From Phycisphaerales bacterium (lineage in GTDB: Bacteria; Planctomycetota; Phycisphaerae; Phycisphaerales; UBA1924): a stretch of DNA of 34,274 bases. The stretch's first letter is position 1. Every line of letters begins with the position of its first letter. A program made the translations under genes and the position numbers. Of this stretch, positions 1-8,762 are shown in pieces. The stretch is from contig JAJDDI010000009.1 in assembly GCA_029260375.1 (NCBI GenBank), forward strand, positions 1 through 34,274, written 5' to 3'. Below the pieces are notes generated by a model, which had not been told where the DNA came from, did not search any database, and saw nothing but the letters and a program-made list of their open reading frames with translations.

Positions 1-10
1 GGAGGATCGG

Positions 11-2743
11 TTGGCCAAACGAGTCTTTGAAATCGCGAAGCAGCTGGGTGTGAAGTCCAAGGTCATCGTGGAGAAGTGCCACGCCGAGGGCGTCCCACAG
101 GACGTGATCAAGAACCACATGTCCACGGTCTCCGTGGGTCTTGAGGTCTCGATCAACGACTGGTTCTCGTCGGGAGGCGAGGGCGACGAGGTGGCGCACA
201 CCGCCGTCGAGACCGCGGAGAAGGTGGACGTGGACAAGGCCCGCAAGGCCGCCAAGCCCACGAAAGCGACAAGCCAGACCAACGGCTCGGTCGAGGTCGA
301 GGCCAAGACCAGCGCGAAGCCGGCTGCCAAGCCGGTCCTGCGACCCGTGCAGGTCGACAGCGCCGCCCCCACCGCGGCGCCACCGCCGACCGAGGCTGCT
401 TCGCCCGCGGCGAGAGCTCCGGCGGACACCGCGGATGTGGTGGGCGCCGACGCTGACACGAGCAACACGAAGGACGCCGCTGAGCCTCCGATGGTCGGCT
501 CCCCTACCCCGACCAGGCCGGCGATGAACGTTCCAGAGCGCCCGACGGTTGTCGCGCCGGTCGGTCGCCAGCTCGACAAGAAGCAGCAGGTGAAGCTGTC
601 GGGTCCGAAGGTGGTCCGGATCGAGGCGGCCGAGGCGATCGAGGCCCCCCGCCGACGGGCGCCTCGCCCGGGCGGGCCCGGCCCCGGCTTCAGCGGCCCG
701 GCGGAGGGCCCCGGGAGCGGGCGAGACCGTGGGAATCGGCGTCGAACGGGCGGCCCGGCTGCCCCGGGCGGCGGAGGCGCCGGAGCGGGCGTGCCCGCTC
801 GCCGTCGTGGACGCGGCGGGATGGAGGGCGCGGGCTTCACCGAGGCGGACATCGCCGAGCGCGAGATGCGCCTGCAGCGCTCGGGCGGCTACCTCAAGCA
901 ACGCCGCCAGCAGCTCCAGCGGCAGTCGCAGGCGGACCGCCCGGCAAACGCGGCCCAGCAGGGCGGGGGCAAGGTATCGATCGCCGAGCCGTTCACGATC
1001 AAGGATCTCTCGGGCGCGACGGGCGTCAAGGGCGCCGAGATCGTCAAGCAGCTGTTCATGCAGGGCGTGATGGCGACCATCAACTCTCCGATCGAGGCCG
1101 AGAAGGCCCAGGAGATCATGATGGAGTACGACATCGAGCTCGAGGTGGTCGAGGCCAAGACCGCCGAGGAGAAGGTGTCCGAGGAGTTCGCCGCGCGCGA
1201 GGTCGTGGACCAGCGTGACCGCGGCCCGGTCGTGACCATCCTGGGTCACGTGGACCACGGCAAGACCTCGCTGCTCGACCGCATCCGCAACGCCAAGGTC
1301 GCCCAGGGCGAGGCGGGCGGCATCACCCAGGCCACGAGCGCGTTCCGCGTGCCCGTCTCTCTTGGCGATGACACCAAGCAGGTCGTGTTCATTGACACGC
1401 CGGGCCACGAGGCGTTCACCGAGATGCGCTCGCGCGGCGCCAACGTCACGGACATCGTGGTCCTGGTCGTCGCGGCCGACGACGGCGTCATGCCCCAGAC
1501 CATCGAATCGATCAGCCACTCCAAGGCGGCGGGCGTGCCCATCGTCGTGGCGCTCAACAAGATCGACAAGTCGCAGGCGACAGACAGCAACATCCAGCGG
1601 ATCCTGGGCCAGCTCGCCGAGCACGAGCTCAACCCGGTGGACTGGGGCGGAGAGACCGAGGTTGTCCGCACCAGCGCCGAGACGGGCGAGGGCATCGACA
1701 GCCTGCTCGAGATCCTCGACCTGCAGGCCCAGGTGCTCGAGCTCAAGGCCGACTTCGACGGGCCCGCGCGGGGCACCGTCATCGAGGCCCGCCCGGAGGA
1801 GGGACGCGGCAACGTCGCGAACGTCCTGCTCCAGGACGGCGAGCTGAAGGTTGGCGATTTCATCGTTGCCGGTCGCGCCTTCGGTCGGGTGCGTGACATC
1901 ACCGACGATCACGGCAAGCGGATCAAGTCCGCCCTGCCCCCGATGCCGGTGCAGATCTCGGGCATCGACGTGCTGCCCGACGCGGGCGACAAGTTCTACT
2001 GCGTGGATACGCTCAAGAAGGCGGAGCAGGCCGCCGAGCAGCGCCGCCACTCGGAGCGAGAGAAGCAGCTCTCGCAGCCGAAGCTCACGCTGGACCGCAT
2101 GTTCGACCAGATGGCGGAGATGCAGCTCAAGGAGATCCGGATCGTCCTCAAGGCGGACGTGCAGGGGTCGATGGACGTGCTCAAGAACGAGATCGAGAAG
2201 GTCTCGGGCGACGAGGTCAAGGTCCGCGTGATCCACAACGCGGTGGGCGGGGTGACCGAGTCGGACATCCTGCTGGCCGACGCGTCCAACGCGATCATCA
2301 TCGGGTTCAACGTCATCGCCAACGCCAAGGGGCGCTCGCTGGCGGAGCGTAAGGGCGTGGAGATCCGCAACTACCAGGTGATCTACGACATCGTGGAGGA
2401 CATGAAGAAGGCCGCCGAGGGTCTGCTGGCGCCGGAACTCCGCCAGGAGGTCCTGGGGCACGCCGAGGTCCGCAAGGTGTTCAAGGTCACCAAGGTCGGC
2501 TGGATCGCGGGCTGCTACGTCACGGACGGCGCAATCGAGCGCGACGCGCTCGTCCGTGTCACCCGCGATGGTGTCGTCGTCGAGAACGACCGGCGGCTCG
2601 AGCAGCTCAAGCGGTTCAAGGACGACGTCAAGGAAGTCAAGAACAACATGGAGTGCGGCATGAAGATCGTCGGCTACGACGACATCAAGGAAGGCGACGT
2701 GCTCGAGTGCTACAAGCAGATTGAGGTCAAGCGCACGCTCTAG
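11..2743 (+). CDS. infB: Translation initiation factor IF-2
   Basis: IF-2 is the GTPase that brings fMet-tRNA to the 30S subunit and promotes subunit joining. The 910-residue product has an IF2_N domain at about residues 1-55, then a long Ala/Pro/Lys-rich linker and a Gly/Arg-rich stretch (about 200-275). A second IF2_N-like domain (about 325-380) precedes the G domain, which has GHVDHGKT at 412-419, DTPGHE at 462-467 and NKID at 516-519. Beta-barrel and C-terminal fMet-tRNA-binding domains follow. The long basic, disordered N-terminus explains a length above the roughly 890 of E. coli. I chose the TTG start at 11 because GGAGG lies at 1-5 with a 5-base spacer and the protein then begins with the expected MAKRVFEIAK-type N-terminus. 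It leads a cluster with ylxP and rbfA; nusA would be expected upstream, outside the window. Confidence 0.97.
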   Translation: MAKRVFEIAKQLGVKSKVIVEKCHAEGVPQDVIKNHMSTVSVGLEVSINDWFSSGGEGDEVAHTAVETAEKVDVDKARKAAKPTKATSQTNGSVEVEAKTSAKPAAKPVLRPVQVDSAAPTAAPPPTEAASPAARAPADTADVVGADADTSNTKDAAEPPMVGSPTPTRPAMNVPERPTVVAPVGRQLDKKQQVKLSGPKVVRIEAAEAIEAPRRRAPRPGGPGPGFSGPAEGPGSGRDRGNRRRTGGPAAPGGGGAGAGVPARRRGRGGMEGAGFTEADIAEREMRLQRSGGYLKQRRQQLQRQSQADRPANAAQQGGGKVSIAEPFTIKDLSGATGVKGAEIVKQLFMQGVMATINSPIEAEKAQEIMMEYDIELEVVEAKTAEEKVSEEFAAREVVDQRDRGPVVTILGHVDHGKTSLLDRIRNAKVAQGEAGGITQATSAFRVPVSLGDDTKQVVFIDTPGHEAFTEMRSRGANVTDIVVLVVAADDGVMPQTIESISHSKAAGVPIVVALNKIDKSQATDSNIQRILGQLAEHELNPVDWGGETEVVRTSAETGEGIDSLLEILDLQAQVLELKADFDGPARGTVIEARPEEGRGNVANVLLQDGELKVGDFIVAGRAFGRVRDITDDHGKRIKSALPPMPVQISGIDVLPDAGDKFYCVDTLKKAEQAAEQRRHSEREKQLSQPKLTLDRMFDQMAEMQLKEIRIVLKADVQGSMDVLKNEIEKVSGDEVKVRVIHNAVGGVTESDILLADASNAIIIGFNVIANAKGRSLAERKGVEIRNYQVIYDIVEDMKKAAEGLLAPELRQEVLGHAEVRKVFKVTKVGWIAGCYVTDGAIERDALVRVTRDGVVVENDRRLEQLKRFKDDVKEVKNNMECGMKIVGYDDIKEGDVLECYKQIEVKRTL

Positions 2744-2764
2744 GGCGAGGCGCCAGATCCGGAT

Positions 2765-3142
2765 ATGGTCGTAGGAGTTCTCCAGTTCGAGCTGCACATC
2801 CCCGGCGCCGAGTCCCTCAAGGACAAACGCCGGGTGGTCAAGTCCCTGCGCGATCGCCTCCACCGCGAGCACCTGGTCTCGGTCGCGGAGGTTGACGCCC
2901 TGGACACGCTCAACCTGGCGGTGATGGGCATCACGCTCGCCGGGTCCGACGGCGCCCGCATCGGCAAGGTGCTCGACAGCATCGACGCCAAGCTCCGGTC
3001 CATGACCGACGCGGAGCTGGGCGCGACTCGGCGTGAAATCATCCACGGCCAGGCCCTCGCGACGCCGCCCGAGGACGAGCTCGATCAGGACGCGCTCGCC
3101 AGCGAGTTGCTCGCCCGCGCCGGCAGCCAGGAGCAGCATTGA
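2765..3142 (+). CDS. ylxP: DUF503 family protein (YlxP-like)
   Basis: A 125-residue protein matching the DUF503/YlxP family. The N-terminal half has the typical pattern of a short beta strand (MVVGVLQFELHIP), an SLKDKRRVVKSL helix and a VAEVD segment, followed by a second strand-helix unit. The family is small, of uncertain biochemical role, and is commonly encoded between infB and rbfA, as here; a ribosome-associated function is an inference from that placement. The C-terminus (about 95-125) is acidic and probably disordered. ATG 2765 lies 21 bases after the infB stop with no strong Shine-Dalgarno, suggesting translational coupling. Its TGA overlaps the proposed TTG start of rbfA. The family call is solid; the function is not established. 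Confidence 0.88.
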   Translation: MVVGVLQFELHIPGAESLKDKRRVVKSLRDRLHREHLVSVAEVDALDTLNLAVMGITLAGSDGARIGKVLDSIDAKLRSMTDAELGATRREIIHGQALATPPEDELDQDALASELLARAGSQEQH

Positions 3143-3564
3143 GCCCCGCCGAACCCAACATGCGCAACAAGCGGCTCAGCGCCGTGCTGCAGCGCGCGAT
3201 CGAGAACACGCTCGCGCGGGGCCTGGCCGATCCGAGGATCCGCGGGCTGATCTCCGTCACGGAGCTTGAGCTGTCGCAGGACCTGAAGCTGTGCAACGTG
3301 AAGGTCTCGATCTACCCGCAGGAGCACGAGAATCTGACGATGCACGGGCTCAAGGACGCGACGGCGCACATCCGCCGGAAGGTGATGGACCAGATCCACA
3401 TCCGCGAGATGCCCAGGCTCGTGTTCAAGCTTGACGACGGGCTCAAGAAGCAGGCCGAGGTGATGGAGCTGCTGGCCAAGGCCCGGGCGGAGTTCAAAGA
3501 CAACCCGTCCACGGACGAGCCCGAGCCCGGCGATCAGACCACCCAGGAAGAGGTGAGCCCGTGA
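3139..3564 (+). CDS. rbfA: Ribosome-binding factor A
   Basis: RbfA is a KH-domain factor for late 30S maturation and cold adaptation. The 141-residue product shows the RbfA pattern: N-terminal NKRLSAVLQRAIENTLARG helix, the DPRI-RGLISVTELELSQDLKLCNVKVSI core, and the RLVFKLDDGLKKQAEVMELL C-terminal part of the fold. The last 30 residues are acidic and likely disordered. Two starts are possible. TTG 3139 overlaps the TGA of the DUF503 gene (3140-3142) and implies coupling. ATG 3160 gives a protein beginning MRNKR, closer to family length. I report the longer form; the difference is only seven residues. The stop overlaps the GTG of the next gene by four bases, so the cluster continues. Confidence 0.93.
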   Translation: MSPAEPNMRNKRLSAVLQRAIENTLARGLADPRIRGLISVTELELSQDLKLCNVKVSIYPQEHENLTMHGLKDATAHIRRKVMDQIHIREMPRLVFKLDDGLKKQAEVMELLAKARAEFKDNPSTDEPEPGDQTTQEEVSP

Positions 3565-4280
3565 GCGCAGCCGCCCAGGCCAAGAAGCTGGACGCGTTGA
3601 TCAAGCGTCTTGCCGGCGAGCACCCGGACACGCCGGGCGTCGGCGCGACGCCGCCCGCGCCCGAGGGCGCCGACCCGATCGTGCACGAGATGGTGTACGC
3701 GTTCCTGCTGTGGGAGGCGGGCCCGAGGCTTGCTGGCGCGGCGCTGGAGGCGGTCCAGAACGAGTACGTGGACTACAACGAGACGCGGATCGGGATGAGC
3801 GACGAGGTCGAGGAGCTGCTCCCCAAGCGGTACCCGCTCGCGCCCGAGCGTTGCCAGCGTCTGCGGGCCTCGCTCAACGCGGTGTTTAAGCGGGAGCACG
3901 CGCTCTCGCTCGCGTCGCTGGATGAGATGGCCAAGCGTGACAGCCGTGCGGTGCTCGATTCGCTCGAGGGCATGACGCCGTTTGTCGCGTCCCGGGTCAC
4001 GCTGCTGGGGCTGGGCGCTCACACGTTTCCGATCGACAACCGGCTGGTCGGGATCCTGGCGGACTCGGGCGTGTGCGACGCCGAGGAGCCCGCGGACTCG
4101 GTCGCGTCGCGACTGGAGCGGCACTTCCGTGCGGGCCAGGCGGCGCCGGCGTACCTCCTGCTCGAGTGCGCGGGCGCCAAGTCCCCGAAGCAGTCCAAGG
4201 GAAGCGGGCGGAACGCGTCGTCGCCCGCGAGCCGGACCAAGGGCGCCCGCGCGTCGAGATCGCGCACGAGCGCCCCGTGA
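3561..4280 (+). CDS. HhH-GPD-like (endonuclease III-related) protein, probably non-catalytic
   Basis: A 239-residue protein with weak but recognisable resemblance to the endonuclease III fold. It has helical N-terminal segments, then a helix-hairpin-helix-like stretch around residues 125-150 (DSLEGMTPFVASRVTLLGLG), then FPIDNRL, which sits where the family has its PVDTH aspartate segment. The lysine that glycosylase/lyases use in the hairpin region (GRKTA in Nth) is replaced by VASRV, and no Fe-S cysteine cluster is visible. It is therefore probably not a classical DNA lyase. The last 35 residues are basic and Ser-rich. GTG 3561 overlaps the rbfA stop (GTGA) and its own TGA overlaps the next GTG in the same way, so it belongs to the infB operon. 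Cellular role unknown. Confidence 0.72.
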   Translation: MSAAAQAKKLDALIKRLAGEHPDTPGVGATPPAPEGADPIVHEMVYAFLLWEAGPRLAGAALEAVQNEYVDYNETRIGMSDEVEELLPKRYPLAPERCQRLRASLNAVFKREHALSLASLDEMAKRDSRAVLDSLEGMTPFVASRVTLLGLGAHTFPIDNRLVGILADSGVCDAEEPADSVASRLERHFRAGQAAPAYLLLECAGAKSPKQSKGSGRNASSPASRTKGARASRSRTSAP

Positions 4281-7200
4281 GTGGCGCCGGCGCCGCTCGG
4301 CGCCCTCGACTACACATGAGCATCTTTGGGGCGCTGGTTCTCCCCTGGCTCCAGGCCTGCGCTTCGCCGGGCTCGCATGAGCAGACCGGGAACGCGGAGA
4401 ACTCGGCGCAACCCTCCGTCGCTTCGGAGCGCGTGCCGGACGCCGGCTCCACCGGGCTCGACGGGCTCGCGCTGCGGGAGCGCACGTCGCCTCGACACAT
4501 CGACGCTGGCGACCCCATCTGGGCGATCCTGGGCGTCGAGGCGCCCGTCGCGAGCGAGCCCGCCGACGATCGGGCGACCGCGCCGCTGGATGGGGCGCTC
4601 GCGGCGCTCGCGTCCATGCCCGCGCCTTGGGCGCCGCCCGCGTCCGACGTGGGCGCAGAGGACCGGGAAGCGGGCGCGTTCCTGCTTACGAGCGCGTCCG
4701 CCATGCTTGTGGCGGGCGACGCGGCGGGCGCCCTTGAACAGCTCAACCGGGCGATCGAGATCGATCCGGGCGACGCCGAGATCCAGAGTGCGCGCGTCCG
4801 AGCGCTGGTCGCGCTCAACCGACGTATCGACGCGTCGGAGGCGGCGGAATCCGCCCTGAGCCTCGGCGCTGCGGACCCGTTGACGCTGGTGATCGCGGGG
4901 CTCGTCGCGGGCGACCGGGGCGAGCACGACGCCAGTGCCCGAGCGCTGGCGAGGGCGATCGAATCCGGCCTCGCCGGTCTGGACGCCTCCGTCCGCCCCG
5001 TCGCGCTTGGTGCGCTGGGCCGGTCGATGCTGGAGCTGGGCTGGAAGCGGGCCGGCGCCGAGGCGCTGACCCAGGCTCTGACGGATCCGCCGAAGCCGTC
5101 GGGTGAGCTGCTGCTCCGCTCGGATCTGGTTCGCCTGCTCGGCAGGCGCGAGGCGCTCTGGGCGAGCGTGGGCGAGGCCCTGCGCGAGATCGATCCAGAC
5201 GCCGCGCTCGACGCGTACGCGCTCGCGGGCAAGGGCGGATCTGGCGACGCCGAGTTCGGGATCAGACAGATGGCGGTGCTGGTTCGTTCGGGACGCCCCA
5301 GCGAGGGCGCCGCGATCGCACTCAGGGACATCGCCCGGACGGGGCGTCCGCCCAGCGGCGCGGAGTCCGCGCTGATCCGAACACTGGGCTCAAGCCCGGA
5401 GGTGAGGCCTGCGCTGGTTGCGGCGCTGCGGCAGACCAGCGAAGATCTGGCGCCGCGCGTTCCCTCGACGCGCGCGTCGCTGCTCATCGCGGCCGCGGAG
5501 CTGTCCTCCGATACGCAGGCCATCAAGATCCTGCTCCCCGAACTGCTGGGGCGGACCTACAACGACCGGATTGCCCGTGCGCTGCTCGGGAGCGAGCGGA
5601 TCGGGCTGGCTGAGCGGGCCGCCCTCGCGGCCCGGGGCGTCGAGCGTCGCCCGGAGCTGTACCGCATGATCGCCGCGGCGCTGCTGAGCGGACCGACAAC
5701 ACCGGCGAAAATCCGGGATGCCGCCGGTTCGATCCCGGACACGTGGTCCGCCGGGCTGCTTCGGAGCGGGATCGACCTCCAGCTCCGACGGGCGCGCGAC
5801 GCGCTGGCGCAGCTGGGCGGGATCACCGACGCTCCCGCCGGCGTGTTCAGTCTGGCGCGCATCGAGACGGGCGCCGAGGTCGGGCGGTGGGATATCGTCC
5901 ACGCGGCACTGGACGAGCTCGGCGATGCTCCGCCGAGCGCTTCGCTGGTTCGCTCGCTCCGGGCGGGACACCGGTTCGAGGCGGCGAGCGAGATCGCCGA
6001 GCGGCTCCCGACGGAGGATCAGCTCGATCTGTCGCTGCTGCTGGAGTTGGCCGAGCTGGCGATCCAGCTCGAGCGCCCGCGCGACGCAGAACTCTATCTG
6101 GAGATGGGAGGCGAGCTCGACCCGTACGACGAGCGTGTGCTCGGGGCCCGGCTGGCGCTCTACGGGCCCAACGGCCCACTCGCCGATACCGCGCAGCACA
6201 CACGTGTGCTCCGGGCCCTGCGCGAGCGGGCGCCGGACGGGGTCTACGCCTCGCTGCTGGGCGCCCAGGAGCTCGCCAACTCCGGGATCCTCGACGAAGC
6301 CCAGCAACGACTCAGGACGATGGCGGAGCGCAACCCCGACGAGCGCGGGGCGTTCGAGATGCTGCACCAGATCTGGGCCCGCCAGGATGATCCGGCGCTG
6401 ACCGGGTCCGCCATCGCGTGGCTCCAGCAGCTCATTGCCGTCCGCCCCGGCGCTCCGGCGCCAAGCGGGGCGCTGGCCCGGCTGCTGGCCGCGGAAGACC
6501 GGTTTGACGAGGCGATGCGGGTACTCGATTCCTGCGAAGAGCACGCGGCGTCGCCCGTGATGGCCCGTCTGCGTGAACGCCTCATGCGCGACAACGACAG
6601 AGCCGACGAGGCGACGGCCCACGCCCTGGCCCGTCTGGATCACCCGACGCTCTCGATCGATGACTCGCTGGAACTCGCCGAGGTGCAGATCCGCGAGCCC
6701 GAGCTGGGCGACGCGCTGATTACGCTTACGCGCGGCCTGCCGTCGGGCGTGACGCTCACGCCCGCGCAGCGGGCCAGGCTCGTCCGGATCGCGTCGGTCG
6801 CGGTGGGTGTCTTCGGCGCCAGCGCGACCGAGGAAGCCCCGATCGCGGCGCTCGGGCGCCCGGTACTTGGCATCCTCGAGCTGACGATCGAGCTGGCCGG
6901 CCCGCTGCCCTGGTCCCTGCACAACGCCCGCATCGCGCTGACCGCGATGGGCCCCGAGAACGACGTCGGTACGATTCAGCGCGTGTGCGAGGCGTCTATC
7001 GCGGTCTCACCCGAGCGGGCGGCGGATGCGTACCGCGTCGCAGCGCAGACGCTGCTCTCCGCCCACCGGGTGTCGGACGCCGTTGAACTCACGACGCTGG
7101 GCGCGGTGCGCGAGGGGTACCTCGACGAGGAGCTGTTCTCCGACGCGATCACGGTCGCGGCCCAGGTGGGCGAGGCTGGTGACGCCCGGGCGATGATCGA

Positions 7201-7897
7201 GCGGCTCGACGAGCGGGGCCTGCTCGAACCCGGCGCGCGCCTGCTGCGCCCCGAGCCCGACACGCCGCTGGACACGATCGGGTCGCAGCGGGCGGAGCTG
7301 GCCTACCAGATCGCCTCCATCGCGGCGTTCCTCGGGCGAGACGAGCTCTCCGAGTCCGCGTACCGCCTGGCGCTCGAGTTCGATCCGACGCACGCCTGGT
7401 CCAACAACGACCTGGGCTACATGATCGTGGACCGGGGCTCGGACGTGCCTGGCGGCGAGGCGCTCATCGCCCGGGCGTACGAGTCGCTGCCGCAGAGCCC
7501 GAACGTGACCGACTCGCTCGCGTGGGCCAGGTACAAGCTGGGGCGGCTGCAGGACACGCCCGAGGGCGAGCCCGGGGCGATCACGCTGCTGCGCCGGGCG
7601 ATCGAGCTTCAGGACGAGAACGATCGCGAGAACGCAACCCTGCACGACCACCTGGGTGACGCCCTCTGGCGCAGCGGGCAGACCGATGAGGCCAGCGAGG
7701 CGTGGCTCGACGCCGAGACGATCGCGCTCGAACAGACCCGCCTGATACGGCGCGAACAGGGCGCCCGCGGGGCGTTGGATCGGCTCGAATCGCGGCTCCG
7801 CTCGGTCCGGCGCAAGCTCCGGGCGGTCCAGGTGGGGGAAGCGCCCCCGATCGCCCCGATCGTGGGCGAGGCGCCGGCGCAGGACCCGGGCGGCTGA
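4277..7897 (+). CDS. Very large TPR-repeat lipoprotein
   Basis: A predicted 1206-residue envelope protein built of tetratricopeptide-like helical repeats, probably a protein-interaction scaffold. TPR pattern is clear at the N-terminus (LVAGDAAGALEQLNRAIEID and the following unit) and near the C-terminus (AWSNNDLGYMIVDRG to SLAWARYKLGR, then a DHLGDALWRSGQ unit). The middle is Ala/Leu/Arg-rich and helical throughout. I chose GTG 4277, which overlaps the upstream stop as GTGA, because it yields a complete lipoprotein signal: a basic n-region with RRPR (8-11), a hydrophobic stretch (14-25) and an LQAC lipobox with Cys28. Starting at ATG 4316 would remove the basic residues. The frame is open further upstream to 4073, but that part overlaps the preceding gene. 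No enzymatic domain seen. Confidence 0.85.
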   Translation: MSGAGAARRPRLHMSIFGALVLPWLQACASPGSHEQTGNAENSAQPSVASERVPDAGSTGLDGLALRERTSPRHIDAGDPIWAILGVEAPVASEPADDRATAPLDGALAALASMPAPWAPPASDVGAEDREAGAFLLTSASAMLVAGDAAGALEQLNRAIEIDPGDAEIQSARVRALVALNRRIDASEAAESALSLGAADPLTLVIAGLVAGDRGEHDASARALARAIESGLAGLDASVRPVALGALGRSMLELGWKRAGAEALTQALTDPPKPSGELLLRSDLVRLLGRREALWASVGEALREIDPDAALDAYALAGKGGSGDAEFGIRQMAVLVRSGRPSEGAAIALRDIARTGRPPSGAESALIRTLGSSPEVRPALVAALRQTSEDLAPRVPSTRASLLIAAAELSSDTQAIKILLPELLGRTYNDRIARALLGSERIGLAERAALAARGVERRPELYRMIAAALLSGPTTPAKIRDAAGSIPDTWSAGLLRSGIDLQLRRARDALAQLGGITDAPAGVFSLARIETGAEVGRWDIVHAALDELGDAPPSASLVRSLRAGHRFEAASEIAERLPTEDQLDLSLLLELAELAIQLERPRDAELYLEMGGELDPYDERVLGARLALYGPNGPLADTAQHTRVLRALRERAPDGVYASLLGAQELANSGILDEAQQRLRTMAERNPDERGAFEMLHQIWARQDDPALTGSAIAWLQQLIAVRPGAPAPSGALARLLAAEDRFDEAMRVLDSCEEHAASPVMARLRERLMRDNDRADEATAHALARLDHPTLSIDDSLELAEVQIREPELGDALITLTRGLPSGVTLTPAQRARLVRIASVAVGVFGASATEEAPIAALGRPVLGILELTIELAGPLPWSLHNARIALTAMGPENDVGTIQRVCEASIAVSPERAADAYRVAAQTLLSAHRVSDAVELTTLGAVREGYLDEELFSDAITVAAQVGEAGDARAMIERLDERGLLEPGARLLRPEPDTPLDTIGSQRAELAYQIASIAAFLGRDELSESAYRLALEFDPTHAWSNNDLGYMIVDRGSDVPGGEALIARAYESLPQSPNVTDSLAWARYKLGRLQDTPEGEPGAITLLRRAIELQDENDRENATLHDHLGDALWRSGQTDEASEAWLDAETIALEQTRLIRREQGARGALDRLESRLRSVRRKLRAVQVGEAPPIAPIVGEAPAQDPGG

Positions 7898-7963
7898 GCA
7901 AGCAACAATCCGTGCGGGCCTGATCGGCGCCCGTTCCAGACGCAGCAGAGAGGACCGCCTCAG

Positions 7964-8731
7964 ATGGCCGGACACAGCAAATGGGCGAACATCCGTCACC
8001 GGAAAGAGCGCCAGGACAACAAGAAAGGCAAGATCTGGTCCAAGTGTTCCAAGGCCATCATGGCCGCGGCGCGTGCCGGCGGGCCCGACCCGGACACCAA
8101 CCTGGGGCTGCGGTACGCGATCGACGAGGCGAAGTACGCCAACATGCCCAAGGACACGATCAAGCGCGCCATCGAGAAGGGCGCCGGCGCCGGGGCGGGT
8201 GAGGATTGGTCCGAGGTCGTGTACGAGGGCTTCGCCCCGGGGGGAACGGCGGTCATCGTTGACGCCCTGACGGACAACAAGAACCGGACGGTCTCGGAGA
8301 TCCGCAACATCTTCAATAAGGGCGGGGGCAACCTGGGCAACTCGGGCGCCGTCGCGTTCATGTTCGAGACCAAGGGGCGCGTCCTCATCCCGGTGGGCAA
8401 GATCGGCGAGGACGAGCTGATGATGAAGGCGCTCGAAGCGGGGGCCGACGACGTGGAGCCGCCGGAGGACTCGACTCCCGAGGAGCCGGGCTGCTGGACG
8501 GTGCTGACCTCGCCAGCGAACTTCATGCTCGTCAAGGACACGCTCGAGGCCGCGGGGATCCCGGTCGAGGAGGCGGAGATCGCCAAGATCCCGGGCGACC
8601 AGGTCGAGGTCCGCGGCGACGACGCCCGCAAGCTGATGAACCTGATCGACGCGCTCGAGGACAACGAGGACGTGCAGAAGGTCCATACCAACGCGATGAT
8701 CCCGGACGACGAGCTCAGCGAGCTCGGCTGA
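7964..8731 (+). CDS. yebC: YebC/PmpR (TACO1) family protein
   Basis: The 255-residue product has the diagnostic N-terminus MAGHSKWANIRHRK and the NMPKDTIKRAIEKG segment, then the three-domain YebC architecture ending in QKVHTNAMI. Members were long annotated as transcriptional regulators; more recent work on the family supports a role in translation of difficult (proline-rich) stretches. A GA-rich ribosome-binding region (AGAGAGGA) precedes ATG 7964. It lies 66 bases after the TPR lipoprotein and may share its transcript. Length and motifs are normal. The large antisense frame covering this gene is a composition artefact. Confidence 0.97.
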   Translation: MAGHSKWANIRHRKERQDNKKGKIWSKCSKAIMAAARAGGPDPDTNLGLRYAIDEAKYANMPKDTIKRAIEKGAGAGAGEDWSEVVYEGFAPGGTAVIVDALTDNKNRTVSEIRNIFNKGGGNLGNSGAVAFMFETKGRVLIPVGKIGEDELMMKALEAGADDVEPPEDSTPEEPGCWTVLTSPANFMLVKDTLEAAGIPVEEAEIAKIPGDQVEVRGDDARKLMNLIDALEDNEDVQKVHTNAMIPDDELSELG

Positions 8732-8762
8732 CGGGCGGGGCGTAGCCCGTTACCCTGAGCCC

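Noticed and set aside
200-840. Repeats in the infB linker (Ala/Pro then Gly/Arg runs) as a mobile or tandem repeat
   Set aside because: Low-complexity linkers of this kind are normal in long IF-2 proteins; no exact repeated unit was found.
4073-4276. Upstream extension of the TPR lipoprotein
   Set aside because: It lies over the coding end of the HhH-like gene, is Arg/Gly/Ala-rich without homology, and would bury the lipoprotein signal inside the protein.
7007-8686. Long minus-strand frame opposite the TPR lipoprotein and yebC
   Set aside because: It spans two unrelated plus-strand genes, including the highly conserved yebC, and has no family match; a composition shadow.
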